From Myxocyprinus asiaticus (taxonomy: Eukaryota; Chordata; Actinopteri; Cypriniformes; Catostomidae): a DNA stretch of 64,000 nt. The translations under genes were made by a program, and so were the position numbers. The stretch lies in assembly GCF_019703515.2 (NCBI RefSeq), contig NC_059382.1, positions 9,744,001 through 9,808,000 on the forward strand, written 5' to 3'. This document shows, piece by piece, positions 53,841-64,000 of this stretch. The notes beneath the pieces were generated by a model. That model was not told the origin of the DNA and did no database searches. It was given only the letters and a program-made list of their open reading frames with translations. Each line of letters opens with the position of its first letter. Position 1 is the first letter of the stretch.

Positions 53841-54771
53841 TAAAGGTGCACTCAGTCATTTTTTTAAGAATGTCAAAGTATGGCTTACACTGACACCTAG
53901 TGGTCTGGATGCTGCATCATTCAAACACAGTAGTTTTCAGTTACCAACAGTGTTGGGTAAGTTACTCTAAAAAAGTAATTAATTACTAACTACTAATTAC
54001 ATCTTCTACAGTGTAATTAGATTACTGTACTAATTACTCTGTCTGAAAAGTAGTTGCATTACTTATTACTAATTACATTCTAAAACACTTATCAGCCTCA
54101 ACCAGATGTAAAATACAAGGATAGACATGAAATTGTTCTATTAATTCTTTCAGATAAATCATATAAAATCAGATAAGTTATTCATGAACTGGCCAAAGAA
54201 TTTAAGGGGGCTGCATTTAATTAGAAAACATACATTTTATCATAAGACATTAAATTTCGATTTTAAAATTCACTATTGTTTTATATAGAATTGTTCTATA
54301 GTATATACAGTATTTAACACAATTACATCAGAAGTAACTGTAATTAAATTACTGAAAAATTAAGAGTAGTCCAATACTTTACTTTTTCAATGAAAAAGTA
54401 ATTTAATTACAGTAATTAAATACTTAATAATGCATTACACCCAACACTGGTTACCAGTGCCATTGTAGAAATTGACTATGCACAGTAAACCTGGATTAAT
54501 TAAATCCATGAGTGAAAGTGTCCAATAACAGTGCAGTTACTGAGATGAAGCCAGTAGTGTTCAGCTGGTCATGTGATTCCAACATGGCAGCCCCCATGAG
54601 GCACCCCTGCTCCATGTAGAATAAAAGAGCTTTTATAAGGTTACTGATATGACTGAACTCTTCATCTCACATGAGTGGTAATGATTTTATACATATGTTT
54701 CAAAATTACTAATAATTTCTTTAGAAGTAAAACTTTTTAAATGAGGAAAAAAATTACTGAGTGCACCTTTA
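53841..54771. mobile_element. MITE with aaaggtgcactcag ends, copy 2, interrupted
   Basis: The left end taaaggtgcactcagtcatt is inverted at 54755-54771 (actgagtgcacctttag). Compared with 38498-38872 it is split at 53948-54449 by another MITE. After removing that insertion the two copies share their internal order. Confidence 0.8.
53948..54449. mobile_element. hAT-type MITE with cagtgttgggtaagttac ends
   Basis: The ends cagtgttgggtaagttactc and the inverse (attacacccaacactg) flank an interior of repeated taatta/ctaattac motifs. The flanks gttaccaa (53940-53947) and gttaccag (54450-54457) are a 7/8 duplication. 502 bp, no transposase. Confidence 0.82.
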
Positions 54772-54918
54772 GTATTCCATCCCTTGCACTACTGTATGAA
54801 CATCATTGGTTTCATTTACCTCCTCTAATGAGAATCTCTAGGCTAATCTGCACTTGGTGTGGATGATTTTACACCAGGTTTTCTTCTGTATTTTCTTTCT
54901 TTTCTCTCAAACTGGAAG

Positions 54919-55179
54919 ATCCCCCACGGGAACCGTGGCTCAATGAATCGCTGACAGTATTGGAGGGTTCTTCATTTGCTCTCCAGTGCATAAGTAAAGG
55001 TAACCCAATGCCAACACTGACCTGGCTGAAGGATGGGGAGTTGGTGGGCACCATCACAGCAGAGGAGGGGTCTGTGCTGGAGCTGCATGAGATCACGCCA
55101 CAGGCCGACGGAGTTTACCGCTGCCTAGCTGAGAACGAACATGGCCGAGCCAGCAGCTCACTTAACGTTACCGTAGAAT
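54919..55179 (+). CDS. mag: MAG, fourth Ig domain (C2-set)
   Basis: A 261-bp phase 1-1 exon; acceptor after a T/C-rich tract (actggaag, AG 54917-54918), donor gtaagt (55180). It encodes PPREPWLNESLTVLEGSSFA, LQCISKGNPMPTLTWLKDGE and LHEITPQADGVYRCLAENEH, then GRASSSLNVTVE. Both domain cysteines and the core Trp are present. The A-E-N-E-H-G and L-N-V-T-V-E ends resemble domain 4 of mammalian MAG. Sequons: NES, NVT. Confidence 0.94.
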
Positions 55180-55220
55180 GTAAGTCACTGGAGAAGAGTA
55201 ACCAGGTTTGAGTATGACAT

Positions 55221-55812
55221 TAAAGGGATTGTTCAACCAAAAATGACAATTCTCTTATCATTTAATCACCCTGATGCCATCGCAGATGTGTATGACTTTC
55301 TTTCTTTAGCAGAAAAAAAACCTAAGATTTTTAGAAAAAGATCTCTTCTCTGTAGGTCCATACAATGCAAGTAAACAGTGATCTGACATTTGTAGCTCCA
55401 AACATCACATAAAGGCAGCATAAAAGTAATCCATATGACTTCAGTGTTTAAATCCATATCTTCAGAAGTGATATAATAGGTGTGGGTGAGAAACAGAACA
55501 ATATTTAAGTCCTTTTTTACTCTAAATCTCCACTTTAACTTTCATTTTCATTACTTATATTGTTTCTGAAGATATGGATTTAACCACTGGAGTCTTATAA
55601 ATTATTTCTATGTTCCTTTATATGATTTTTGGAGCTACAAAGGTCTGTTCACCATTAACTTGCATTGTATGGACCTACAGAGCTGAGATATTCTTCTAAA
55701 AATCTTTGTTTGTGTTCTGCTGAAGGAAGTCATACACTATAAAGTCACCTGTGATGGCAAGAGGGTGAGTAAATGATGAGAGAATATTCATTTTTGGGTG
55801 AACTATCCCTTT
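55221..55812. mobile_element. Palindromic (foldback) MITE, copy C, MAG intron 5
   Basis: The left end taaagggattgttcaaccaa is inverted at the right end (tttttgggtgaactatccctt). The arms pair: gtccatacaatgcaagtaaa at 55356 with the inverse at 55650-55675, and ataatccatatgacttcagt-like sequence with its inverse near 55580. Same family as copies A and B. Confidence 0.8.
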
Positions 55813-56240
55813 AAAAGGGTCATGACATGCCTTTTTTTATTATTTTAATTTGTTCCTTGAGGTTCACTTATAATATTAGGAAAGGCACAAAAAAAACAAA
55901 AAAAACAGTCATATATTTTGTAAAACATGATAATTTTCCACCCTCATTCTGACCCTGACACTCGGTTTTGGTGCTGTTTCTCCTTTAAGACTTGACAGTA
56001 AATGTCCTCTGTTACTGTGCGGGGCTACGGAAATGATAAGGTAAAGTAGTTTTTGATGTGTTGTTGTGTAGGCGGTCAGATGCAAATGTCTACCACAGTG
56101 TGACATCACAATGTAGAGGAAGTAGAAAACAAGTCATTTTGTCAGCTTGGTTTCCACAAATGTTCTTTTAGCAGTGAGAAGTTTTGAGTTCTGAAACTTA
56201 CAGTATGTTTTTATAGTACAGTGAACTCTTGTCATGACCA
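55812..56240. mobile_element. MITE with gtcatgacat ends, short copy, MAG intron 5
   Basis: The left end aaaagggtcatgacatgcct and the right end cttgtcatgacc are inverted. The interior, read in reverse, matches 14902-17072 (ctcaaaacttctcactg, gatgtcaca). It follows directly after MITE copy C. Confidence 0.65.
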
Positions 56241-56557
56241 ATTTAAGTTAATGGGGATGTTTTCTCCAGAGGAAGGATTACATTTAAGTAAGAGTTAAAT
56301 GGCCAGCCTTAAAGGGATAGTTCACCCAAAAATTATTTAATCACCCTCATGTTGTTTCAAACCTGTATGACTTTCTTTGTTCATGGAATGGAGTTGTTAG
56401 GCAGTATGTTAAACTCAGTCACTCTTTTACATTCATATGTTTTCCATACAATGAAATGAATGAATTCTTCCTAACATTGTTTCTGCTGTATACATGGGCA
56501 GTAGTGGAATATTTTTATTATTATTATTGTTTTACTATTTCTGCTCGATTTCCGCAG
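56241..56557. other. MAG intron 5, 3' part
   Basis: Holds a left-half fragment of the agttcaccc MITE (56311-56420), then a T-rich tract to the acceptor gatttccgcag (AG 56556-56557). Confidence 0.55.
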
Positions 56558-56866
56558 TTGCTCCAGTCCTTCTGGATGACTCAAAGTGCACTATAGTTCG
56601 GGAGGGTGTTCAATGTGTATGCATTGCCTCTGGAAACCCTGAGCCTGTGATTGAATTCTACCTGCCTGACCTCAATATTACTATCAACCGGACCAATAAC
56701 CGCTTCAGCTACTACACGCACACAGATGGGTACACATCCACGGGCATGATCAAGCTCCGCGACAAGGGTGAAAGGGGAAACAACGGGGATACAGATGTCC
56801 ATGTGCACTGTAGCATCAGCAACATGTACGGCTCAGAGACATTCCGCTTGGAACTGCAGCAGGAGA
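56558..56866 (+). CDS. mag: MAG, fifth Ig domain
   Basis: A 309-bp phase 1-1 exon. It encodes APVLLDDSKCTIVREGVQCV then CIASGNPEPVIEFYLPDLNI and DTDVHVHCSISNMYGSETFR. A-P-V-L-L opens domain 5 of mammalian MAG as well. This domain lacks the usual W core motif (I-E-F-Y in its place), as in the family. The C-V-C doublet and H-C-S-I give the cysteines. Sequons: NIT, NRT. The donor is gtaagt (56867). Confidence 0.94.
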
Positions 56867-57310
56867 GTAAGTTAATTACTGTAAAAAGAGTTAAAGGTCT
56901 AGTTCACCCAAAAATCACACAAAAAAGGGTTTTCATTTTCAATTGTATTTGACATGTGTCAACATTTGGAAACAGGTTTTCAAACCTCGTTTAGAAATAA
57001 AATCATGAAAATATTAAATAAAATACTAAATAAAATGAAATGGAATAGCTCAAATAATATTAGTTTGACCTCCTGATATTGATGATCAGCATTCTCTGAA
57101 AAGGGGAAAAAAAAATGCTGAACAAGTAAAAAAGGACTTCAGGAATTTTTAAACTAGTTTTAGACCCGATTTTGTATCCTTTTTGTGGAAAGTGCCAGCA
57201 AATGTATCTATCACACGAATGCACCACAATGTGATTTTTTAGGTATCATCTAAAAAAAATTACAATATCAGACTATATTCAGATTCAGAATAATCCATGC
57301 ATTGTTTCAG
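56867..57310. other. MAG intron 6
   Basis: A 444-bp intron. It begins with a scrap of the agttcaccc MITE terminus (56895-56920); the remainder shows nothing. Confidence 0.5.
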
Positions 57311-57410
57311 AAAAGTACATGATGGCTGTGATTGTGGGGACTATTGGAGGTGTAGCAGTCATCGCCTTTATCATCGCAGCTGTGAGATACGTCAGTCAGA
57401 ACAATAAAAA
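57311..57410 (+). CDS. mag: MAG, transmembrane exon
   Basis: A 100-bp exon, phase 1 in and phase 2 out (donor gtaagt at 57411). It encodes YMMAVIVGTIGGVAVIAFII then AAVRYVSQNNK: one membrane helix of about 22 residues followed by a basic stop-transfer segment. Mammalian MAG has a similar short helix followed by a Y-x-x-Q-x-x-x-K stretch. Confidence 0.93.
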
Positions 57411-58093
57411 GTAAGTATCTTTCACAAGAGAAAGACTGGGAAAACAAGTTTTTTTGGGGATTATGGGGTTTTGGACTTATTTAAACACCCAAGCCAGGTC
57501 ATCCATTTTCAGTTTTGTTTTGGTTTTTTGACATTTGGTTTTCAAGTCATAACCACTCACAGATGATCCAATCTGACTGCTTGGTAAAAAAGTAAACATG
57601 AAGTTAGCCATATTGTGCATGAAAACTGCAGACTAACAAACCTATTGCAGGTTCAATTGTCCCTCCATTGCTTTTTAGCCTTTAAACCGCTGAGCTCTGC
57701 AGCCAACATCCTGCTACTTTCTAATTTTGCAACAAAAAATAAAACGTCCCATTGGAAAAGAAAACAAAACCATCCCAAAACTTGACTCTGTGCCACAATG
57801 GCATTTTATAAAGGGGTGAAAATGATCCCCTTTTGTTAAAATGGATGCCCAGGCTTAAAGGAATAGTTCACCCAAAAATGAAAATTCTGTCATCATGTAC
57901 TCACCATCATGTCGTTCCAAAACTAGCCTGTTATGTGACTCTTGCGACATTTGTGCAAAATGATATTGCGTGGCTCCTTACACATATCGTGACAGTTCTG
58001 AAGTGAAATGTCCACTGAGTGGTGCTAAAAGCAAGTCAAATTAAAGTTTAATGTAGTGGTGGTGATTTTGATTCATTTCAGTGACTCGATTCT

Positions 58094-58523
58094 TTCTTTT
58101 TCTTTTTCTCCCAATTTGGAATGCCCAATTCCCACTACTTAGTAGGTCCTCATGGTGGTGCGTTACTCACCTCAATCCGGTTGGCAGTGGACAAGTCTCA
58201 GTTGCCTCCGCTTCTGAGACTGTCAATCTGCACATCTTATCACATAGCTCATTGTGCATGACTCCTCGGAGACTCCCAGCATGTGGAGGCTCATGATACT
58301 CTCTGCGATCCACGCACAACTTACCATACGCCCCACTGAGAGCGAGAACCACTAATCGTGACCATGAGGAGGTTACCCCATGTGACTCTACCCTCCCTAG
58401 CAACCAAGCCAATTTGGTTGCTTAGGAGACCTGGCTGGAGTCACTCAGCACACCCTGGATTTGAACTCACAACTCCAGGGGTGGTAGTCAGCATCAATAC
58501 TCACTGAGCTACCCAGGCCCCCC
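58094..58523 (-). mobile_element. tRNA-derived SINE, copy 4, antisense
   Basis: Read on the minus strand: head gggcctgggtagctcagtga, B-box gagttcaaatcc, then the shared body and a tail of A-rich ggagaaaaagaaaa. It is opposite in orientation to the other three copies and to MAG. I could not define the target duplication with confidence. Confidence 0.8.
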
Positions 58524-58779
58524 CAGATGACCGTCTTTTAAGTAATTGCATTGAACTGAAATCTGTCATTCTCGACCAGAACAAGTCTAATTATCCTTTA
58601 TTAAAGCATCATAAGATTTCCCCCAAAAATGACAACAAAGCATATCTATCATACTTTGAACTGCTGAGCATGACTTTTTATCAAGCTATACAAAAAAATA
58701 AGGACAACAATACTAGCCTAAAAAAAAATATGAGTTTCATTAATGTCCATATGTCATTGTAATGTGTTGTCAACACTCA

Positions 58780-59770
58780 CTTTTATTTAGATTTCATCCG
58801 GCCCCTTTTCTTGTTGAATGAGATTGACGATATGAACGAACGACATGTAGCTCCTTCTCTCGGTCAGCAGATCATCGTTCATGATAACTGATTCATTCAT
58901 GTCGGTTGCGAACAAGTTTACCAGTACATTCAGTTCGTACACAACACGAACGAAATGACCGACTAGTTCAGTAAAGGGGTGTATTCGTTCAGTGTATCCA
59001 ACCATAGATATGCTCCTCTTCACAGCCCGCTCTCGAATGCTAATGGCTCATGCTAAAGTCAGTCTTTAAAAGCACAACAAAGCATGACAAAGCAAGACAA
59101 ATGGAATTTGCATGTCTACAAATGTACAAAGACACTTTCAAAATTGAGTTTAAACACCAAAACTTTTTCACCACAAACGGCAGGTCTTATTTTCACTATA
59201 TTTTGTCAAATGCTGAGCTTAATTATTACCAAGACAAAGAAAAAGTTTAAGAAAAGCCTAAATATCTTACACCAGTAATCCATGTAATTTTTACTGCAAA
59301 TCTTCAGTCATTTTTACACATTCATAAATTGGGGATCATGTTTTGTGTATACCTATAAATTTGTCTTAAGTGCATTTCACGCCTGTCTCTCCTTGTTGAA
59401 CACGATTGACTCACATGCCAAACTGAACGAATGGCACACCTCCAGTTCAGTCGTTCAGGCAGATCTTCGTTCACGAGTCATTCACAAACAAGTTTACCAG
59501 TAAATTCAGTTAGTTCATGAATGACATCTCATCTCGTTCAAATTCAAATGACCGACTATTATTAGTTCAGAGAAGGTGCATATTCGTTCAGCAGGCTGAA
59601 CCAATGAAATGCTCCTTCACAATGTGCACTCGAATGCTGTTGGCTCATGCTATTATCAGTCTTTACAGGCATGAAAAGCAGTGGAGCTTCATTGGCTTCG
59701 AAAGGTGTGTGGAGGTGAACGACAACAATTTGTTCACTTAAAAGATTTGTTCACGAACAAAAAATCACTA
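58780..59770. repeat. Two related blocks with gttcacgaac motifs, MAG intron 7
   Basis: The blocks at about 58795-59060 and 59385-59670 share cttgttgaa, acaagtttaccagta, cattcagtt and gtattcgttcag in order. A terminus-like gattgttcacgaacaaaaaa sequence lies at 59742. This looks like a duplicated segment of a hAT-type MITE. No gene is seen. Confidence 0.5.
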
Positions 59771-60770
59771 GTTTAATGCTCTGTCAAGTTTTAAATCAAC
59801 AAAATCGACCCCCCTAGCTACCCTAAACCTTAAAGCTAAACCTTACTGTTAGTGTCATTATTACAACAAGCAAATGTGACATGAAAAGCACAATTGCTGA
59901 AGCAGCCACATAATTTTGTGGTGCTTCTGACACTTTCAATCCAAATGTTAAAATGTATCGCTTTACAATTTATGCCCTAGGCTATAGTAGAAAAGTGTTG
60001 AGATGTCATACTGTAAGATAGCATTGTGTGAGGAACAGAGTGAACGTGTTTATGAACTGATAATCTGCCGTTTTACTCGTGATATGTGTGAAAGTGAATA
60101 AAAGTATTTGCTGTTGTTGCGCCTCTAATGTTCATCAACTGCTGCGATACAACGAGCCACGTAAAAATAATTTAGAAAAAATGTAGTTTTACTCACATGA
60201 TTCTATGAGATCAGGTAGCCCAAAATATGTTATTCTTTCTTCTGTGGAACACAAAGGAAGATATTTGCAAAAAGTGTACAGTGAAAATGTATTGGTACTG
60301 GGACTGTCAAGCTCCAAAAAGATACTCCATAAATGTGACTTATGCTTTATATTACATAAATCTTTATGATAACTTTGTGTGAGGAATATACAACAATTTT
60401 AGCCGTTATTTGCCGAAATTCTTCCTCTCCGCTGTAGCTCTCAAATATTATGCTAGCGTTCAATTCAAACATGGTGCATCCAATGACGTCAAAGCTGATA
60501 TGTAATTTTTTTAAATCTTGACAGCCCTATTCCTATTCATTTCCATTGTATGGAAAAGAGCAGTGAAGAAACTGAGCTTTGGACAAAATGTTTTCCTTTG
60601 TGTTCCATGAAAGAAAGAAAAACATACAGGTTTGGAACAATATGAGGGTGAGTAAATGATGACAGAATGTTCATGGGTCAACTAATCCTTTAAAGTGTTG
60701 CCGTGAACCATCTAGTTTAGTCTCATTGCGTGTGAGAGACAGAGTCTGATCCTCTGACTCCACCCTCCAG
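59771..60770. other. MAG intron 7, remainder
   Basis: A block at about 59810-59950 (aagcacaattgctgaagcag) is related to 63840-63930. Then the right part of the outer MITE and the acceptor accctccag (AG 60769-60770). Confidence 0.45.
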
Positions 60771-60873
60771 AGAGAATGGTAACCCTGGGCAGGACGTGGG
60801 ATCTAAAGTGGAGAATCCCTCAATGTTCTACAGCACAGTCAAGAAGGACAAACAGAGTCTCAGGAAAAAAGTG
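60771..60873 (+). CDS. mag: MAG, first cytoplasmic exon
   Basis: A 103-bp exon, phase 2 in and phase 0 out (donor gtgaga at 60874). It encodes ENGNPGQDVGSKVENPSMFY then STVKKDKQSLRKKV. The N-P-S-M-F-Y-S-T stretch aligns loosely with N-P-P-V-L-F-S-S in the mammalian tail. The Tyr is a possible phosphorylation site; it is not an ITIM. Confidence 0.85.
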
Positions 60874-61054
60874 GTGAGATATTACAGTGATGAATAAATC
60901 ACTTACACAGTGTAAACAGTAATAAAACAAGAGCCAATACACCAGACAATAAATTAGACAAACATGCTCTTTTCCATGCATATGTGTGGCAAAAGATATT
61001 ATATATTGGCCCTTCTCTTGTTGTAATTAGCTTTCCACACTTAGCCTTACCATT

Positions 61055-62381
61055 AAAGGGGATATTTCACCCCAAAATGGAAATTCAGTCATTGTTGACT
61101 CACACCTGTGTTGTTATAACCCCATTTGACTTTCTCTTTTTTAAAACAAAGGGAGAAATTGTGAAAAAATGTTGTGCTCAGTGATGTCACACAATGGCAG
61201 TTTATGGTGACCATCTCTTCAAGCTTCAAAAGGATGCAAAAGTAAAATTCAGAAGTCTAATAAATTATTCAATGAGACTCATGATTGTAAGAAAGCATAC
61301 GATTAGCTTCGGTGAGAAACAAACCGAAATCGAATGTATTATTTAGTAAAACTGTTGACCGATTGTTACTCTCCTCTGTGCATTCATGATGAGACTGCAC
61401 GAAAAACAATTCACGCAGCCCCCTCTCAACATGGGGCGTTCAAGAGAAAACACGTTTTGTTTATCAGAAACTGGTCCACCACAGCGATAGAAACAACAGA
61501 ACACAACACAAACCAAAGAACAGAACTTACTAAATATGTCTTATGAGTTTATAGTCAGAGAATAGATGCATTTCTTTGCCCGGCCTCATTTGTTTGAAAC
61601 AGAGTACTCAATCAAACTATGAGAGATAGACAGAGGAGGCTGAAGGCAGCTACAGTCACACTGTGTCTTAACCTGACGGCAAATGACACATGATAAAAGG
61701 TATCTTTTCTTTTGTCCTAACCAGCTGTGACAAGCAATGGGACATGCTGTCGATCACTTTTTTCTATTTTCAGCATTGCACAGTGAAACCCCACCCACTA
61801 TGAACTGGCACCAGTCCAAAAACTTTCTTGTAACAGTATATTGAAGCCTGCATCTCTCTAGTCAGTTAAAAACTACTTGACTTTGGCCGAGAATGTTACA
61901 CCTACCGAATGTTTTCACTGAGGTATAGTTCTCTTCAGTCAGAGGTCTGTTACAAACGCTCACTAGTTCAGAATGGAGACAAAACATTCCCGCTTCCTCT
62001 ATCTCTTAGTTTGATTGAGTACTCTGTTTCAAACAAATGAGGCTGGGCATAGAAATGCATCTATTCTCCAATTACATAGTCATCAGACATATTAAGTAAG
62101 TTCGGTTCTCTGGTTTGTGTGCAGCTGTGTTGTATTCCTTCAGAACAATCATGAGTCTCATTGAATAATTTATTAGACTTCTGAATTATACTTTTGTGTC
62201 TTTTTGAAGCTTGAAGATGTGGTCACCATAAACTGCCATTGTATGACATCACTGAGCACAATTTGTTTTTCACAATTTCTAACTTTGTGTTAAGAAAAAG
62301 AAAGAAACTCATACGAGGTTATAACAACACAGGGGTGAGTAAACAATGACTAAACTTTCTTTTTGGATGAACTATCCTTTT
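61055..62381. mobile_element. Long foldback MITE (arms of several hundred bp), MAG intron 8
   Basis: The left end taaaggggatatttcacccc is inverted at the right end (ttttggatgaactatccttt). The arms remain complementary far inward: gagtactcaatcaaacta at 61602 pairs with tagtttgattgagtactc at 62007, gaatagatgcatttcttt with its inverse near 62050, and ataaattattcaatgagact with its inverse near 62160. Only about 350 bp in the centre is unpaired. No transposase is present. Confidence 0.8.
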
Positions 62382-62492
62382 ATGTCTTTTTAAAATAATT
62401 GCTCACATACTTCCTGCATTTGGCCTGAAGAGGAAAACAGTGCAATTTTATCATTCACTGATACACACACCTGAAAAAGTCATGAATATGAG

Positions 62493-62899
62493 CTATGTTC
62501 GGAATAGAATACTAGTTTACTACTTAGTGAATACTGTGCAGTATACACTGTACAGTTTACTGCCTTCTACTTTTTAGAAAAAGTAAGTGAAACATTAGGC
62601 ACTGTTCCAAGATAAACGTTTCAAACAGTAGTATGCTACATTGCTGTCACATGGCCTAATTACATTGCATGTAAGTGGCATCCAGTGTCTTAACAAAAGT
62701 CATGTCTGTAATTACTTCCGGTTCAGTCAGCACTCTGGAAATGGAAGTTGAGCACATTGCATTGGTGGATACATTATTCTGTACAGGATGCTCAGGTTAT
62801 TGCACATTATGGCAAATGTTGTTGGTCATCAGGGTATTTTTTGCAAATACATTCATATTTGCATAAAAGTAGTAAGCTAGTATGCTATTCTGAACAAAG
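62493..62899. mobile_element. MITE with ttcggaatag ends, MAG intron 8
   Basis: The left end ttcggaatagaatactagtt is inverted at the right end (agctagtatgctattctgaa). Fragments of the same family lie at 43710 and 47702. The short open frames inside are incidental. Confidence 0.7.
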
Positions 62900-63041
62900 C
62901 CATTGTGATAAAGCCAAGTGTAGATGGCACGTTACACCTGAGAGTCCCAGTGTAGCCTGTGCTTTAGCATATCCTTACCTCTATTCTCCCCTCCTTCATT
63001 GCTTTTGTGCATTCTCTGTCTGTTTTTCTTCCCTAACGTAG

Positions 63042-63095
63042 CTTAAGACTGAGCTCCTGGGCTCAAAGTTTAACTCCATCCTAGAGGAAGGCACG
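63042..63095 (+). CDS. mag: MAG, second cytoplasmic exon (last in window)
   Basis: A 54-bp exon, phase 0 at both ends, between ccctaacgtag (AG 63040-63041) and gtaagg (63096). It encodes LKTELLGSKFNSILEEGT with no stop, so at least one more exon lies beyond the window. In mammals alternative splicing here makes L- and S-MAG tails. The exon is small and its assignment rests on position, phase and splice sites. Confidence 0.7.
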
Positions 63096-64000
63096 GTAAG
63101 GCTGAAATTTAAGACGCGCATGCAAACAAATGGGTGGAGGTGAACTGATCTGCTATAGACAACAACAAAATCAAAATATGGAACAATATTTTAGAAACAA
63201 TATCCAATTCGGACTGTTTGTAACACTGCTGTTGTATTGCTGCCTGTAAGCTAACAGTTCACCATGTGCTAGCTACCTCATTCTGTTCAGCAGCTAATTG
63301 CTAACCATTTGCTTTTGAGACTGTCTTTGTTCAGGACTTTTATTTTGACAAACGGATGGGCCACAATGGTTTACTAGTCGACTTATTGTCCAACCGACTA
63401 GTCGATTTGTGAGGTTAATGAGTTATTGTAGATTTTTTTCCTTCTTTTTTTAAAGCACCGCCGCTCCAGACATAAACATTTAGACAGACCCTGAGCACCA
63501 TGCTAAGACTGTAGAACTTTTAAGATGCTGTGCCAAGTTAAAAAGTCAGCCTGTTCTCATCAATATTATGTGATCACGGCAATGTTTTTGCAAAACTAAA
63601 TTACATGCCTTATTACAGGTTTCAAGACAGTTTCCAAGTTAAATGTACAGCGGGAGGTGGGGGCAAAAGTGTGTGAAATGGTGTCGGAATCAGATGAGGT
63701 TTTTAAGGTGAATATTAGATGGAGGTTTTAATGAGTAAAACGTACCTCCCTAACCTAAAACTTTAACCTAAACCTAAACCTAGCCAATAGTGATATAAAA
63801 TCAAATGATAGAAAACCAAAACAGACATCCTTACCCTAAACCAAAGCCTAAACCTAACCAAAAACAAAATGCGAAAGGAAAAGCACATTTTCTGAAGCAA
63901 CCACGTCATTTCGTGACACTTTCGTTTCAATTGTCAGCTTACATGTTTGGCTGGCTCGAACCGTGGACTTTAGAGTCCAAAGTCCAACGCTCTCTCAATC
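63096..64000. other. MAG intron 9, partial; repeat remnants
   Basis: Contains a block related to 59810-59950 (aagcacattttctgaagcaa at about 63880). At 63950-64000, read on the minus strand, there is a tRNA-like piece (attgagagagcgttggact ... cggttcgagcc), probably the head of another SINE cut by the window edge. No exon is seen. Confidence 0.45.

Larger units (their letters stand above)
57857..60694. mobile_element. Outer agttcaccc-type MITE with later insertions, MAG intron 7
   Basis: The left end aaaggaatagttcacccaaa (57857) and the right end tgttcatgggtcaactaatc (about 60670) are inverted and bracket a SINE (58094-58523) and other repeats. A further internal match (ttctttcttctgtggaacac at 60233) fits the same family. 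Pairing of the halves is an inference. Confidence 0.45.

Overview
The window is nuclear DNA of a bony fish, most likely a cypriniform (carp/minnow relative). It is AT-rich, exons are short and separated by long introns, and introns and intergenic DNA are full of Tc1/mariner and hAT-type DNA transposons, foldback MITEs and tRNA-derived SINEs of kinds common in cyprinid genomes. The assignment rests on protein and repeat character recognised by eye; no database was searched.

Two vertebrate genes are present, both on the + strand. LSR (lipolysis-stimulated lipoprotein receptor, angulin-1) enters from the left. Six coding exons are visible (3692-12589), encoding most of the cytoplasmic tail and ending in the family C-terminus SRESLVV, followed by a 3' UTR with several AATAAA signals to about 13346. 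The signal peptide, Ig domain and membrane segment must lie upstream of base 1. MAG (myelin-associated glycoprotein, Siglec-4) starts at 44909. Nine coding exons are visible (44909-63095), giving exactly 600 codons: signal peptide, V-set domain with the sialic-acid-binding arginine, four C2-set domains, membrane helix and part of the tail. The last exon(s) and stop lie beyond base 64000. LSR and MAG are also near neighbours in mammals; I find no USF2- or HAMP-like exons in the 31 kb between them here.

Layout: 1-3691 is LSR intron with a broken LINE ORF1 and a SINE nested in a DNA element. 3692-13346 is LSR with a foldback MITE, a SINE, and a Tc1 element carrying a younger Tc1 element inside it. 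13347-44878 is intergenic: a miniature LTR retrotransposon nested in two MITEs (13774-17237), a SINE, hAT MITEs with 8-bp target duplications, a mariner nested in another DNA element (27246-30752), a roughly 180-bp tandem array (32870-34070), one candidate unassigned exon (35898-35984) and a three-level nest (37985-43292) of hAT > foldback-like element > hAT. 44879-64000 is MAG, whose intron 4 carries a dead Tc1 element and a 3-kb CR1/L2-type LINE, and whose other introns carry long palindromic MITEs.

LSR works at tricellular junctions and MAG at the glia-axon contact. Their adjacency looks like conserved linkage rather than a shared pathway. No CRISPR array, prokaryotic operon, virus or rRNA gene was seen. 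The least ordinary objects are the foldback element built from 42-bp palindromic units, the TRIM-like LTR element with its ACAAT duplication, and the palindromic MITEs around MAG exons 3-5.
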